64,000 bases of DNA from Paludibacteraceae bacterium (GTDB lineage: Bacteria > Bacteroidota > Bacteroidia > Bacteroidales > Paludibacteraceae), in contig JAEERP010000005.1 in assembly GCA_016285885.1 (NCBI GenBank), positions 1 through 64,000 of the forward strand, given 5' to 3'. The position numbers and the translations under genes are program-made. This document shows positions 1-7,485 of this stretch, one piece after another. The notes under the pieces are model-generated. The model did no database searches and had not been told where the DNA came from. It saw only the letters and a list, made by a program, of their open reading frames with translations. Each line of letters opens with the position of its first letter. Position 1 is the stretch's first letter.

Positions 1-3000
1 CACCTCGACCTTCCACTTCACCGGATCGCCCTTGCAGACCTCCTGTGCCTTGTTGTTTATCTTGTAGGACTGGTATACCGTGTACTCGTGGCTTGTCGTC
101 GTGCTCACGTCCGTGTCCACCGTCGGAGCCGTCGTGCTCTCCGTTCCGCCATCAACCGACCAGTTCATCGCATTCGCGTAGAAGCTCTTGCTCTCGTCCT
201 TCTTCTCCTTCGCTACCAACGGCAACGCTTGGTCTCCCTTGCAGTAATGGTAGGTGTTGCCCGTCGTGTCTGGCTCGTAAACGCCGACAACCTCCACCTT
301 AACCGTTTGGATCTTACTCTCAGGGAATGGGCTCACAGTGCTCTTCTGCGTCACATAGAACTCAAACACGCCTGGAACATTCGTCTGCACGCTCGGCGCA
401 TCTGTCAACAACGTTCCATTAGGAGCATCGTACCAATTAAGGTCATATATAGCATCCGTCGTACTTACCAAATCAGTCAGTTTCACCGCATCATTCAGAC
501 AGACTACCGTATCAATCTTATTTGGAAGAGGAGAAGTATTGACAGTCACCTTAACCTTCTTAGCCGGGCCCTCACAACCAGCGGCACTCACCTGACGGAT
601 GAAGTAGTAATACTCAGCCTCTGTGCTCAGATCAATTTCAGGAACCGTGTTCGTGTATGAACTAGGATTAGCTGTCGTCTGAGTAGAGGTGGTAGCCTGC
701 CACTCCAACTTATAGCCAGTTTCCGTCACGTCGGCGATTTCCGCCAAAGACTGCGTTTTACCTTCTTCCAAGACATAATCTTTATCCTTGGCGTTCGGTT
801 CAACAGGAATTGGGTTGATCTTCACATCGAACGTAATAGTGTCGCTATAGCAGAGGGTATTAACATCTTGCAAGAAGAACGAGAAGGTGACAGGGCTGTC
901 ATCAGCACTCAACGCATCCAGCACGTCAATAAAGTTGCTGAGATTCGAAGGTGTTCCAGCGACGTCCTCGATAGTCTCCGTATAACCCGTCAGAGAAGCA
1001 GCAAGATCCTTTATGTATTTCTTCACATCAGCATTCTCGGAAGCCAAGCCTTCGCAGAACTCAGGGATCTTAACAGCTGGAACATCAGGCACAGGATCCG
1101 CATAGATGGTGATGGTATCAGCCACATCGCATCGACGAGTACCCTCCTGATCTTCATACATATCATGTACTAACAAGATATACATTGATCCATTCTCATC
1201 CACTTGATTCCAGGAGACCTCTAATTCATCCGCCTCGCTTTGGGCACCCGAACCACCCTTTATAGCTACAGAACTCTTTGAGTCCTTATGCCAAGTAATT
1301 TTATAATTTACAGGGTCTCCATCTTCTGTCGTCGCGCTAATCTTATTGGAAGTAAGTACAGTCTTCTCGTAACGACAAAGATGGATAGACTCCTTGGATT
1401 TACCATCAGCACGAATCTCAGGGTCCTTTTCCGGAGACGTACAAGAAGAACACTTGATTGTCAATTCAATTGGGTCAGAAATAGAGAACTCCGAACATGG
1501 GTTATCCGCATTGAAACGATATGGTTCTTCTGTAGTCAATGCACGTTCCATCTCACTTTTGAGATTCTCCGAACTTCCCACAACAACTCTATAATATACT
1601 TTTTCATACCCCTGATCCAACAAATCCGCATAATCCAAAGTATTTTGGAAAGAAGATGCAGTAACTGGGGCAGAATTCAAATCCTTCCAACTTTTCTTGA
1701 AGTCACTCGATGATGGGTCTTTTAAATTATATTGGAATATATATTTTTGACCACCTCCATAGTAAAAATTCATCATGTCGGTTACATCCACAAAAAGAGA
1801 GACTTCTTCTGGTTTACATGCAGTAAATTCCTTGTCATAATCTTCGCTAAAATAAAGATCCACACCAGGAGCAGAACATGAAAAGATTTGTATATCATCC
1901 AACAACAAGTCATCTCCATTAGAATTATATGTACCAGTAATTCCATCTCCCACATTCGAGATCACCTCAATTTTAACATTTCTATACTGCTGCAATGTGA
2001 ATGTAACAGAAACCTCAGCCCATGACGCACCATAAGTCAAGTCGTTTTTTGATTTTTTTGTGACAACAGGGGACTTCGACGGGTTTCCAACAGGATTTCC
2101 TGCATCGTCGACCTCAGTGGCTCGTACAAAGATTGAAATAGGATTTTCTGAATCAGAAAAAGTATTAACAAAACACTTCAACGTCAGCTCCTTCTCGCAC
2201 AACTTCTTAATAACACGCTCGTATATAACGTCACCCGCATCACAACCGACATTCAATTGAAGCATTCCTCCCATTGCAGAACCATCTTGATACGTATGAT
2301 CAGGGAAATAATAGACTCCATCTCTCATCTTAGACGTTGGATTTGCCCTACCTGGCTCTTTGCCATCACCTGCTTTCGCAGTCCAACCTAAGTTTGACCC
2401 CTTCGTGGCAGTAGCACCTGAAGCACCGTTTGACAAATAGGAGACTACCCTATACCAACCCTCTGGGCGAGGAGCGTCATCACCTGAACCAGTGTTAGGC
2501 AATGCACCTGGTATATCGTAACCCAAATTGGTGTACGTCCATCTAGTACCAACTGTATTATGAGTTTTCTTCTTTGGATCAGCAATATCCGAATAATCCC
2601 AAGTCCAATAAGAAGTCGCGCTCTCAAATGTACCGAAATCATCTTGCCATACAAGCTTACGAGGAGCAGGCTCATTATTCTGCATACAGCAGACAATATC
2701 CTCGACAGTATACTCATCAGACTTCACTTCCGCCGTACCACCACTTCCATTTGGAACAGTCGCAATATAATAGTATGTTGTCTTCGCATTAGGAGTTTTA
2801 CCAGATGTATGTTTCATTCTCAAACCATCCTCACCATCCAGTTTCACGCCACTACCGCCTTGCTTCTTATACCATTGGTATTTGACATCTCCAGCAAATG
2901 GCGTAGCCACGGAAAGGATGATGCTCTCTCCTCCCGCACAAACAGTCTTCGGACCAGAAACCTTGGCATCAGGCACACCATACACCTTGACGCTCGTAAT

Positions 3001-3729
3001 CATAAAGCCCATTCCAAGACCACCTTTGGCAGTATTGATGGAAAATTTCAGCGTTCCTCCACCGATAGGACCTATCGCACTGTTGCCCATACCACCATCA
3101 GCATTAGTCACCGTTATCTTGCCTTTGTGTCCTTCACCCGTCTTAAGATTATTATTGGCGTCAAGATCCTCTCCCTGTTTTCCATTATTAATGTAATTTT
3201 GATCATCATTTGCGTTTACAGCAACACGAAGCATCGAATTATAATGAGATTCAGCTATAGCATCATTCGTTAGCGGGACCATATACTCGATTTCTACCCT
3301 GTAATTACTATTATCCTTCAATCCAGCGACGGACATGGAAAAAAGAGACCGATTAGGTGCAAGAGTTGACAATACCAAACCCCAACCCTCCTCATCTATC
3401 ATCCTTAGCTCATCCAAACCATACGGATTGTTGGTAACAGCATATTGCGCCTTGCCCAAGAAATCAGACCTGGTCGCTGTTGTCTTTGTTGTGGTAGCGA
3501 GCGTTCCCGCCGAAGTAGACAACGTTGGGACAATTAGACCCAAGAATCCATCCACCTCATTGATGTCCCAAATCACTTTAGGATCAGTACCGGAACCCGT
3601 CACCGAACTCGAGAAGTCCGTACCCGAGACGAGAATCAAGTTATTATTCTGGGCGAATAAAGGTTCTCCACTGAGCATGCACACCACACAGAGTGCGAGC
3701 AACTTTGAAAGTAAAACTATTCTTTTCAT
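1..3729 (-). CDS. Giant secreted Ig-like-repeat surface protein, C-terminus cut by window edge
   Basis: An open frame runs from an ATG at 3729 to position 1 without a stop, giving 1,243 visible residues. Residues 1-27 form a signal peptide (MKRIVLL, a hydrophobic core, then a cleavage region at LFAQ). Ig-like modules with the motif V-C-x-G/N-x-x are seen near residue 263 (TVCAGGESI) and again near residues 1075 and 1161. The first 230 residues and the 600-750 stretch resemble beta-sandwich modules of surface adhesins. Proteins of this layout in Bacteroidota are usually type IX secretion cargo, but the C-terminal sorting domain would lie outside the window, so this is inferred. A PorP/SprF gene lies 110 bp upstream. 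Codon use is AT-rich in the first half and GC-rich near the edge. No enzymatic motif is visible. Confidence 0.85.
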   Translation of the reverse strand, partial: MKRIVLLSKLLALCVVCMLSGEPLFAQNNNLILVSGTDFSSSVTGSGTDPKVIWDINEVDGFLGLIVPTLSTSAGTLATTTKTTATRSDFLGKAQYAVTNNPYGLDELRMIDEEGWGLVLSTLAPNRSLFSMSVAGLKDNSNYRVEIEYMVPLTNDAIAESHYNSMLRVAVNANDDQNYINNGKQGEDLDANNNLKTGEGHKGKITVTNADGGMGNSAIGPIGGGTLKFSINTAKGGLGMGFMITSVKVYGVPDAKVSGPKTVCAGGESIILSVATPFAGDVKYQWYKKQGGSGVKLDGEDGLRMKHTSGKTPNAKTTYYYIATVPNGSGGTAEVKSDEYTVEDIVCCMQNNEPAPRKLVWQDDFGTFESATSYWTWDYSDIADPKKKTHNTVGTRWTYTNLGYDIPGALPNTGSGDDAPRPEGWYRVVSYLSNGASGATATKGSNLGWTAKAGDGKEPGRANPTSKMRDGVYYFPDHTYQDGSAMGGMLQLNVGCDAGDVIYERVIKKLCEKELTLKCFVNTFSDSENPISIFVRATEVDDAGNPVGNPSKSPVVTKKSKNDLTYGASWAEVSVTFTLQQYRNVKIEVISNVGDGITGTYNSNGDDLLLDDIQIFSCSAPGVDLYFSEDYDKEFTACKPEEVSLFVDVTDMMNFYYGGGQKYIFQYNLKDPSSSDFKKSWKDLNSAPVTASSFQNTLDYADLLDQGYEKVYYRVVVGSSENLKSEMERALTTEEPYRFNADNPCSEFSISDPIELTIKCSSCTSPEKDPEIRADGKSKESIHLCRYEKTVLTSNKISATTEDGDPVNYKITWHKDSKSSVAIKGGSGAQSEADELEVSWNQVDENGSMYILLVHDMYEDQEGTRRCDVADTITIYADPVPDVPAVKIPEFCEGLASENADVKKYIKDLAASLTGYTETIEDVAGTPSNLSNFIDVLDALSADDSPVTFSFFLQDVNTLCYSDTITFDVKINPIPVEPNAKDKDYVLEEGKTQSLAEIADVTETGYKLEWQATTSTQTTANPSSYTNTVPEIDLSTEAEYYYFIRQVSAAGCEGPAKKVKVTVNTSPLPNKIDTVVCLNDAVKLTDLVSTTDAIYDLNWYDAPNGTLLTDAPSVQTNVPGVFEFYVTQKSTVSPFPESKIQTVKVEVVGVYEPDTTGNTYHYCKGDQALPLVAKEKKDESKSFYANAMNWSVDGGTESTTAPTVDTDVSTTTSHEYTVYQSYKINNKAQEVCKGDPVKWKVEV

Positions 3730-3839
3730 ATCTTTATACCCTATTATTTTTCCAAACACTACTACATATACTCTCAAGAAAGACACCACTCAAGGTGGAA
3801 ATCATATCATATTTAAAACATTTACACATTGACATAAAT

Positions 3840-4823
3840 TTATCTACAGAAGTGTTTCGTCACACACCATGTGTAACCCAGCATGATCTCGTGCGAACCA
3901 CCGTTCTTACGTTGGAACTGCGTCAGACCCAACTGGTAAGCGTAACCCACATGGAATCCCTTGTAGCGAATGCCTCCCATCGTATAGAAAGCCAATGGCG
4001 CAGGGTTGTTCTCGCTCTTATCCAACGTGTGACGGTAAGAGAGTTGCAACCAGTAAGAGAAATCCTTGTTGTCAGGTATCGTCTGCATGTACTTCAGGTT
4101 GATATCCAACTGGCGGTTCTTCTCCGTATTCAGCTTAATCATCGCTGCTGGTTCGAGGGTGATCTCGTTCACAAGGTCGAAGTCATATCCCAAGAAACCG
4201 AACATGGTCAACGGACGTTTCGGCTCCTCCAGACCCAACTCGGTCAGCTCGGTAGGCACGATATCCTTGGCGGAGAAACCCGCGAAGAAGTTATCCCACA
4301 AGAAATAGACACCCGCGTTCGCATTGAGGTACATACCCTTGTTGGAACCTCCGTTACCCAAGGAAGGATCCTCGAATCCGTAATCCTCGAACAAGTGTTT
4401 GTCGAAGTTGTAGTGGTTCAGCATCAAAGAGAGACCGAACGACAACTGACGGTCGATGGACTGCGTCTTCATCATGTAGTGGTGGTTCTCCGACAGTGGG
4501 ATATGGTAGGCGAAAGTCACCTCACCACCCTGTCGATAAGAGTTACCATTCTTGTCGTTATAGGCATATACACCGATACCGACATTCTTCAAGACACGCG
4601 TACGGAAACTCAAGGTCTGGGTCATCGGATGATCCTCCACACCCAACCATTGGAACTTGCCCGTCAGCATCAAGTGACTACAACGTTCTGCTCCCGCAAC
4701 CGCTGGGTTGACCAGATAATAGTTGAAGTGATATTGATCACACACGATATCATCCTGGGCATGCACTAGGGAAGAGGAAACAAAGAGCGAAATTAGTCCA
4801 ACGATACAATACTTTATCTTCAT
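3840..4823 (-). CDS. PorP/SprF family type IX secretion membrane protein
   Basis: This gene encodes a 327-residue outer-membrane beta-barrel of the PorP/SprF family. Members partner with type IX secretion cargo; SprF is needed for SprB delivery in Flavobacterium. The mature start, Q-Y-H-F-N-Y-Y-L-V-N-P-A-V-A-G, is the family hallmark, followed by alternating amphipathic strands. A signal peptide (MKIKYCIVGLISLF through VHAQ) begins at the ATG at 4823. The open frame extends 50 codons further up to 4973, but that extension crosses the predicted promoter at 4874-4904 and would bury the signal peptide, so I reject it. It lies directly upstream of a giant secreted protein that is its likely cargo. 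A paralogue sits at 59892-60872. Confidence 0.9.
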   Translation of the reverse strand: MKIKYCIVGLISLFVSSSLVHAQDDIVCDQYHFNYYLVNPAVAGAERCSHLMLTGKFQWLGVEDHPMTQTLSFRTRVLKNVGIGVYAYNDKNGNSYRQGGEVTFAYHIPLSENHHYMMKTQSIDRQLSFGLSLMLNHYNFDKHLFEDYGFEDPSLGNGGSNKGMYLNANAGVYFLWDNFFAGFSAKDIVPTELTELGLEEPKRPLTMFGFLGYDFDLVNEITLEPAAMIKLNTEKNRQLDINLKYMQTIPDNKDFSYWLQLSYRHTLDKSENNPAPLAFYTMGGIRYKGFHVGYAYQLGLTQFQRKNGGSHEIMLGYTWCVTKHFCR

Positions 4824-4873
4824 CATTCTCAAACGTTTTTCACCGTAATAGCAAAAGTATATACTCTGTCGGG

Positions 4874-4904
4874 CAAAGATATGTAATATTCTTAAAAAAA
4901 CAAA
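4874..4904 (-). promoter_or_regulatory. Bacteroidota-type promoter for the PorP/SprF gene
   Basis: On the minus strand, TTTG (4904-4901), a 19-nt spacer and TATCTTTG (4881-4874) match the Bacteroidota consensus TTTG-N19-21-TAnnTTTG exactly. A second -7-like box, TACTTTTG, lies at 4859-4852 without a spaced -33 element. The start codon at 4823 lies about 50 nt downstream of the better box. Confidence 0.7.
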
Positions 4905-5049
4905 AAACATCGAAAAAAAACGAAACAAACCCTTTGGAACGGGCATTTTCACGGGGGTGTGGAATATATCCACAACGAAAAACAGGTCATACGACGGGCA
5001 TGGATTTAGTTTATTTTATTGATAAAACACAATCAAACTATTTACCCGC

Positions 5050-5082
5050 AAAAAAATTCCCGTGAGGAAACCCCACGGGAAT
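5050..5082 (-). terminator. Rho-independent terminator after the GGGtGRT gene
   Basis: On the minus strand a 9-bp perfect stem (ATTCCCGTG / CACGGGAAT) with a 9-nt loop is followed by a run of T. It lies 24 nt past the stop of the GGGtGRT gene and separates it from the PorP/SprF gene. Confidence 0.85.
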
Positions 5083-5105
5083 TCAACAATGATATAATTA
5101 TAAAA

Positions 5106-6125
5106 TTATTTCTTGTTCAAGAAGAGATCCACCTCAACGGCGCAAGCAACGGTGCAACCAACCATTGGGTTGTTACCGATTCCGAGGAATCCCATCATCT
5201 CAACGTGAGCAGGCACTGAAGAAGAGCCAGCGAATTGAGCGTCAGAGTGCATACGGCCCAAGGTATCCGTCATACCGTAAGAAGCAGGACCTGCAGCCAT
5301 GTTATCTGGGTGCAAAGTACGGCCTGTTCCACCACCGGAAGCCACTGAGAAGTAAGGCTTGCCAGCGAGCACGCGCTCCTTCTTGTAAGTACCGGCAACT
5401 GGGTGTTGGAAACGAGTAGGGTTCGTAGAGTTACCAGTGATGGAAACGTCCACGTTCTCCTTCCACATGATAGCCACACCCTCACGTACGTCGTCCGCAC
5501 CGTAGCAGTTCACAGCGGCGCGAGGACCGTCAGAGTAAGCGATCTTCTTCACCACCTTCAACTTACCAGTGAAGTAGTCGAACTTAGTCTGTACATAGGT
5601 GAAACCGTTGATACGGGAGATGATCATAGCGGCGTCCTTACCCAAACCGTTCAAGATGCAACGGAGAGGCTTGTTAGCCGGTCTAGACTTGTTAGCCATC
5701 GTAGCGATCTTGATAGCGCCCTCAGCAGCCGCGAAAGACTCGTGGCCAGCCAAGAAAGCGAAACACTTAGAATCAGGAGAGAGGAGGCGGGCAGCCAAGT
5801 TACCATGGCCCAAACCTACCTTACGGTCGTCAGCCACAGAGCCAGGGATGCAGAAGGACTGGAGACCCTCGCCGATGTATTTAGCAGCCTCGACAGCGTT
5901 CTTAGCCTTTTCCTTCAAAGCGATGGCAGTACCTACCACGTAAGCCCACTTTGCGTTCTCGAAACAGATTTTCTGAGTGTCCTCGCAAGTTTTGTAAGGG
6001 TCCAAACCTGCAGCGTCGCAGATCTTGTTAGCTTCCTCGATGGACTTGATACCATGTGCCTTCAAGCAGTCGTTGATTTGCTTGATACGGCGATCTTGTG
6101 ATTCAAATTTAACTTCTCTAATCAT
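5106..6125 (-). CDS. GGGtGRT protein (iron-sulfur-associated family)
   Basis: This 339-residue protein carries the family-naming motif ASGGGTGRTLHPDN near residue 265 and is full length for the family (Pfam GGGtGRT). The function is not established. The family is typically encoded next to a NifU-like iron-sulfur scaffold, as here (6593-7294). Many cysteines are present, including C37, C47 and C54 in the N-terminal region and C322 and C326 near the end (G-C-T-V-A-C-A), which could bind metal; that is inference. No signal peptide is present, so it is probably cytosolic. Between it and the scaffold gene lies an intruding four-helix-bundle gene. A strong terminator follows. Confidence 0.9.
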   Translation of the reverse strand: MIREVKFESQDRRIKQINDCLKAHGIKSIEEANKICDAAGLDPYKTCEDTQKICFENAKWAYVVGTAIALKEKAKNAVEAAKYIGEGLQSFCIPGSVADDRKVGLGHGNLAARLLSPDSKCFAFLAGHESFAAAEGAIKIATMANKSRPANKPLRCILNGLGKDAAMIISRINGFTYVQTKFDYFTGKLKVVKKIAYSDGPRAAVNCYGADDVREGVAIMWKENVDVSITGNSTNPTRFQHPVAGTYKKERVLAGKPYFSVASGGGTGRTLHPDNMAAGPASYGMTDTLGRMHSDAQFAGSSSVPAHVEMMGFLGIGNNPMVGCTVACAVEVDLFLNKK

Positions 6126-6167
6126 AATCTTATTTACTATTTTTTTATTTACAATTTACTCTTTACT
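6126..6167. repeat. AT-rich heptamer array, left arm of an inverted repeat
   Basis: Reading the plus strand, 7-nt units of the form ATTTACT occur at 6132, 6147, 6154 and 6161, with one 8-nt unit of T between the first two. The same 7-8-7-7-7 layout occurs in inverted orientation at 6556-6594. The outermost 16 bp (6126-6141) match the reverse complement of 6579-6594 at 15 positions. Confidence 0.7.
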
Positions 6168-6543
6168 ATATAGACTTTACGTTTTTACGATCCATGTTTT
6201 TACGATGAGTAAGAATCGATGCGACTATTATTTTCATCAGTTCATCACATTCAGTTCGTATGGAAGACAACCTATCAGCAGCAACGATGTCTGATTCTGC
6301 GATCAGCTCCAACCAACAAGAGGTTTCATCCAGTTCCTCTTCCACCATTTTCAGCTTGTTAAGAAAATCCTTTTCGGATTTAGCCAAACAAGCGGCTCGG
6401 TAATTTGCGAAAGGGGAGGTTCCAGAACGAATGATTTGACGAGCGAATGCTTGCGAAGAGATTGTTGTCGGCATATTATCTACCAGAACAACTATCCTCA
6501 AAGCGAACGATTTCAGTCTGCTCTTCAATTCATCCTTGTTCAT
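6166..6543 (-). CDS. Four-helix-bundle protein (S23 / 23S rRNA intervening-sequence protein family)
   Basis: This is a 125-residue helical protein of the S23/IVP family (PF05635, structurally related to the Avd accessory protein of diversity-generating retroelements). Diagnostic segments are FALRIVVLVDNMP, a QIIRSGTS turn, ANYRAACLAKSEKDF and the acidic KMVEEELDETSCWLELI. The ATG at 6543 is used; the open frame runs further up to 6627 but only through the flanking repeat and the end of the neighbouring gene. Family members are best known from insertions within 23S rRNA genes, where the ORF sits inside a stem formed by inverted repeats. Here the gene sits in a protein-coding operon, also between inverted AT-rich repeats. 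Its molecular role is unknown. Confidence 0.88.
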   Translation of the reverse strand: MNKDELKSRLKSFALRIVVLVDNMPTTISSQAFARQIIRSGTSPFANYRAACLAKSEKDFLNKLKMVEEELDETSCWLELIAESDIVAADRLSSIRTECDELMKIIVASILTHRKNMDRKNVKSI

Positions 6544-6555
6544 CGTCCATCCATC

Positions 6556-6594
6556 AAATCGTAAATAATAAATTGTCCAATAGTAAATAATATT
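6556..6594. repeat. AT-rich heptamer array, right arm of an inverted repeat
   Basis: Units AAATCGT (6556), AAATAAT (6563) and AAATTGT (6570) are in tandem. An 8-nt unit follows, then AAATAAT (6585). The reverse complement has the same 7-8-7-7-7 phasing as the array at 6132-6167. The stop codon of the NifU-like gene (6593-6595) falls inside the outer end of this arm. Confidence 0.7.
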
Positions 6595-7294
6595 ATTCTT
6601 TACGTGGGTCGATGGATTTAACAGCACCCTCTTCCTTCTTGGTACGTCCGTACGTGCCAGTCACACTCTTGAGAGCCTCGTCGGCAGGAACACCCTTCTT
6701 CACAGCGTCCATGAATTTGCCCATGTGGACGAACTCGTATCCGCAAACTTGGTTGTCCTTGTCCAAGAACATCTTGGTGATGTAACCCTCGGTCAATTGG
6801 AGGTAACGAGTACCCTTAGCCTTCGTACCGTAGAGCGTACCCATCTGACCGATCAAGCCCTTGCCAAGGTCTTCCAAACCAGCGCCGACAGCCAAACCGC
6901 CCTCAGAGAAAGCAGACTGCGTACGACCGTAAACGATTTGGAGGAACAACTCACGCATTGCAGTGTTGATGGCGTCACATACCAAGTCAGTGTTCAAAGC
7001 CTCCAACAAAGTCTTGCCTGGGAGGATCTCAGAAGCCATAGCGGCAGAGTGAGTCATACCAGAACAACCGATAGTCTCCACCAAGCACTCCTCGATGACA
7101 CCCTTCTTTACGTTCAAGGTCAACTTACAAGCACCTTGCTGAGGGGCACACCAACCAATACCATGCGTCAAACCTGAAATATCCTTAATCTCCTTCGCTT
7201 GAATCCATTTCCCTTCCTCAGGGATAGGAGCTGGTCCATGGTTAGGACCCTTGGCAACAGAACACATCTGTTCCACTTCTTTCGTGTAAATCAT
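6593..7294 (-). CDS. NifU-like iron-sulfur cluster assembly scaffold protein
   Basis: This 233-residue protein resembles the IscU/NifU-N scaffold fold that holds nascent Fe-S clusters in the cytosol. Visible features include GIGWCAPQQGACKLTL near residue 47, ECLVETIGCSGMTHSAAMA near residue 70 and a C-terminal KSVTGTYGRTKKEE segment. C48, C55 and C77 are candidate ligands. It is annotated in many Bacteroidota genomes as a scaffold and is paired with GGGtGRT, which here follows downstream after the four-helix-bundle gene. The start is the ATG at 7294, the first in the frame. Exact substrate proteins cannot be deduced. Confidence 0.88.
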   Translation of the reverse strand: MIYTKEVEQMCSVAKGPNHGPAPIPEEGKWIQAKEIKDISGLTHGIGWCAPQQGACKLTLNVKKGVIEECLVETIGCSGMTHSAAMASEILPGKTLLEALNTDLVCDAINTAMRELFLQIVYGRTQSAFSEGGLAVGAGLEDLGKGLIGQMGTLYGTKAKGTRYLQLTEGYITKMFLDKDNQVCGYEFVHMGKFMDAVKKGVPADEALKSVTGTYGRTKKEEGAVKSIDPRKE

Positions 7295-7381
7295 AATCTG
7301 TTAATTATTGTTATATAAAATAAAACACAATTTTTCGAATACAAAAAAAGACATTTTTCGGGAGAAAAACAAACGATTTTA

Positions 7382-7409
7382 GAGTTAAGAATTAAGATTT
7401 AAAAATTAA
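7382..7409. repeat. Four tandem degenerate heptamers of GAATTAA type
   Basis: Units are GAGTTAA, GAATTAA, GATTTAA and AAATTAA, strictly 7 nt apart. They lie in the 191-bp gap between the NifU-like and YejM-like genes. The same array type occurs at 33506-33533. Confidence 0.7.
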
Positions 7410-7485
7410 AAAATGATGAGGGAGGTAAAAATGTCCAGTGCCCCAAATGAATGTTCTCTAACGTCTCAAAGTTCCATGAGACCCG

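Noticed and set aside
3693-4769. Long plus-strand frame opposite the PorP/SprF gene
   Set aside because: It is antisense to a gene with clear family motifs and a promoter; its translation is low-complexity and matches nothing I know.
4961-4985. DnaA-box-like TATCCACA
   Set aside because: A single near-match, with no cluster and no AT-rich unwinding element; expected by chance in 64 kb.
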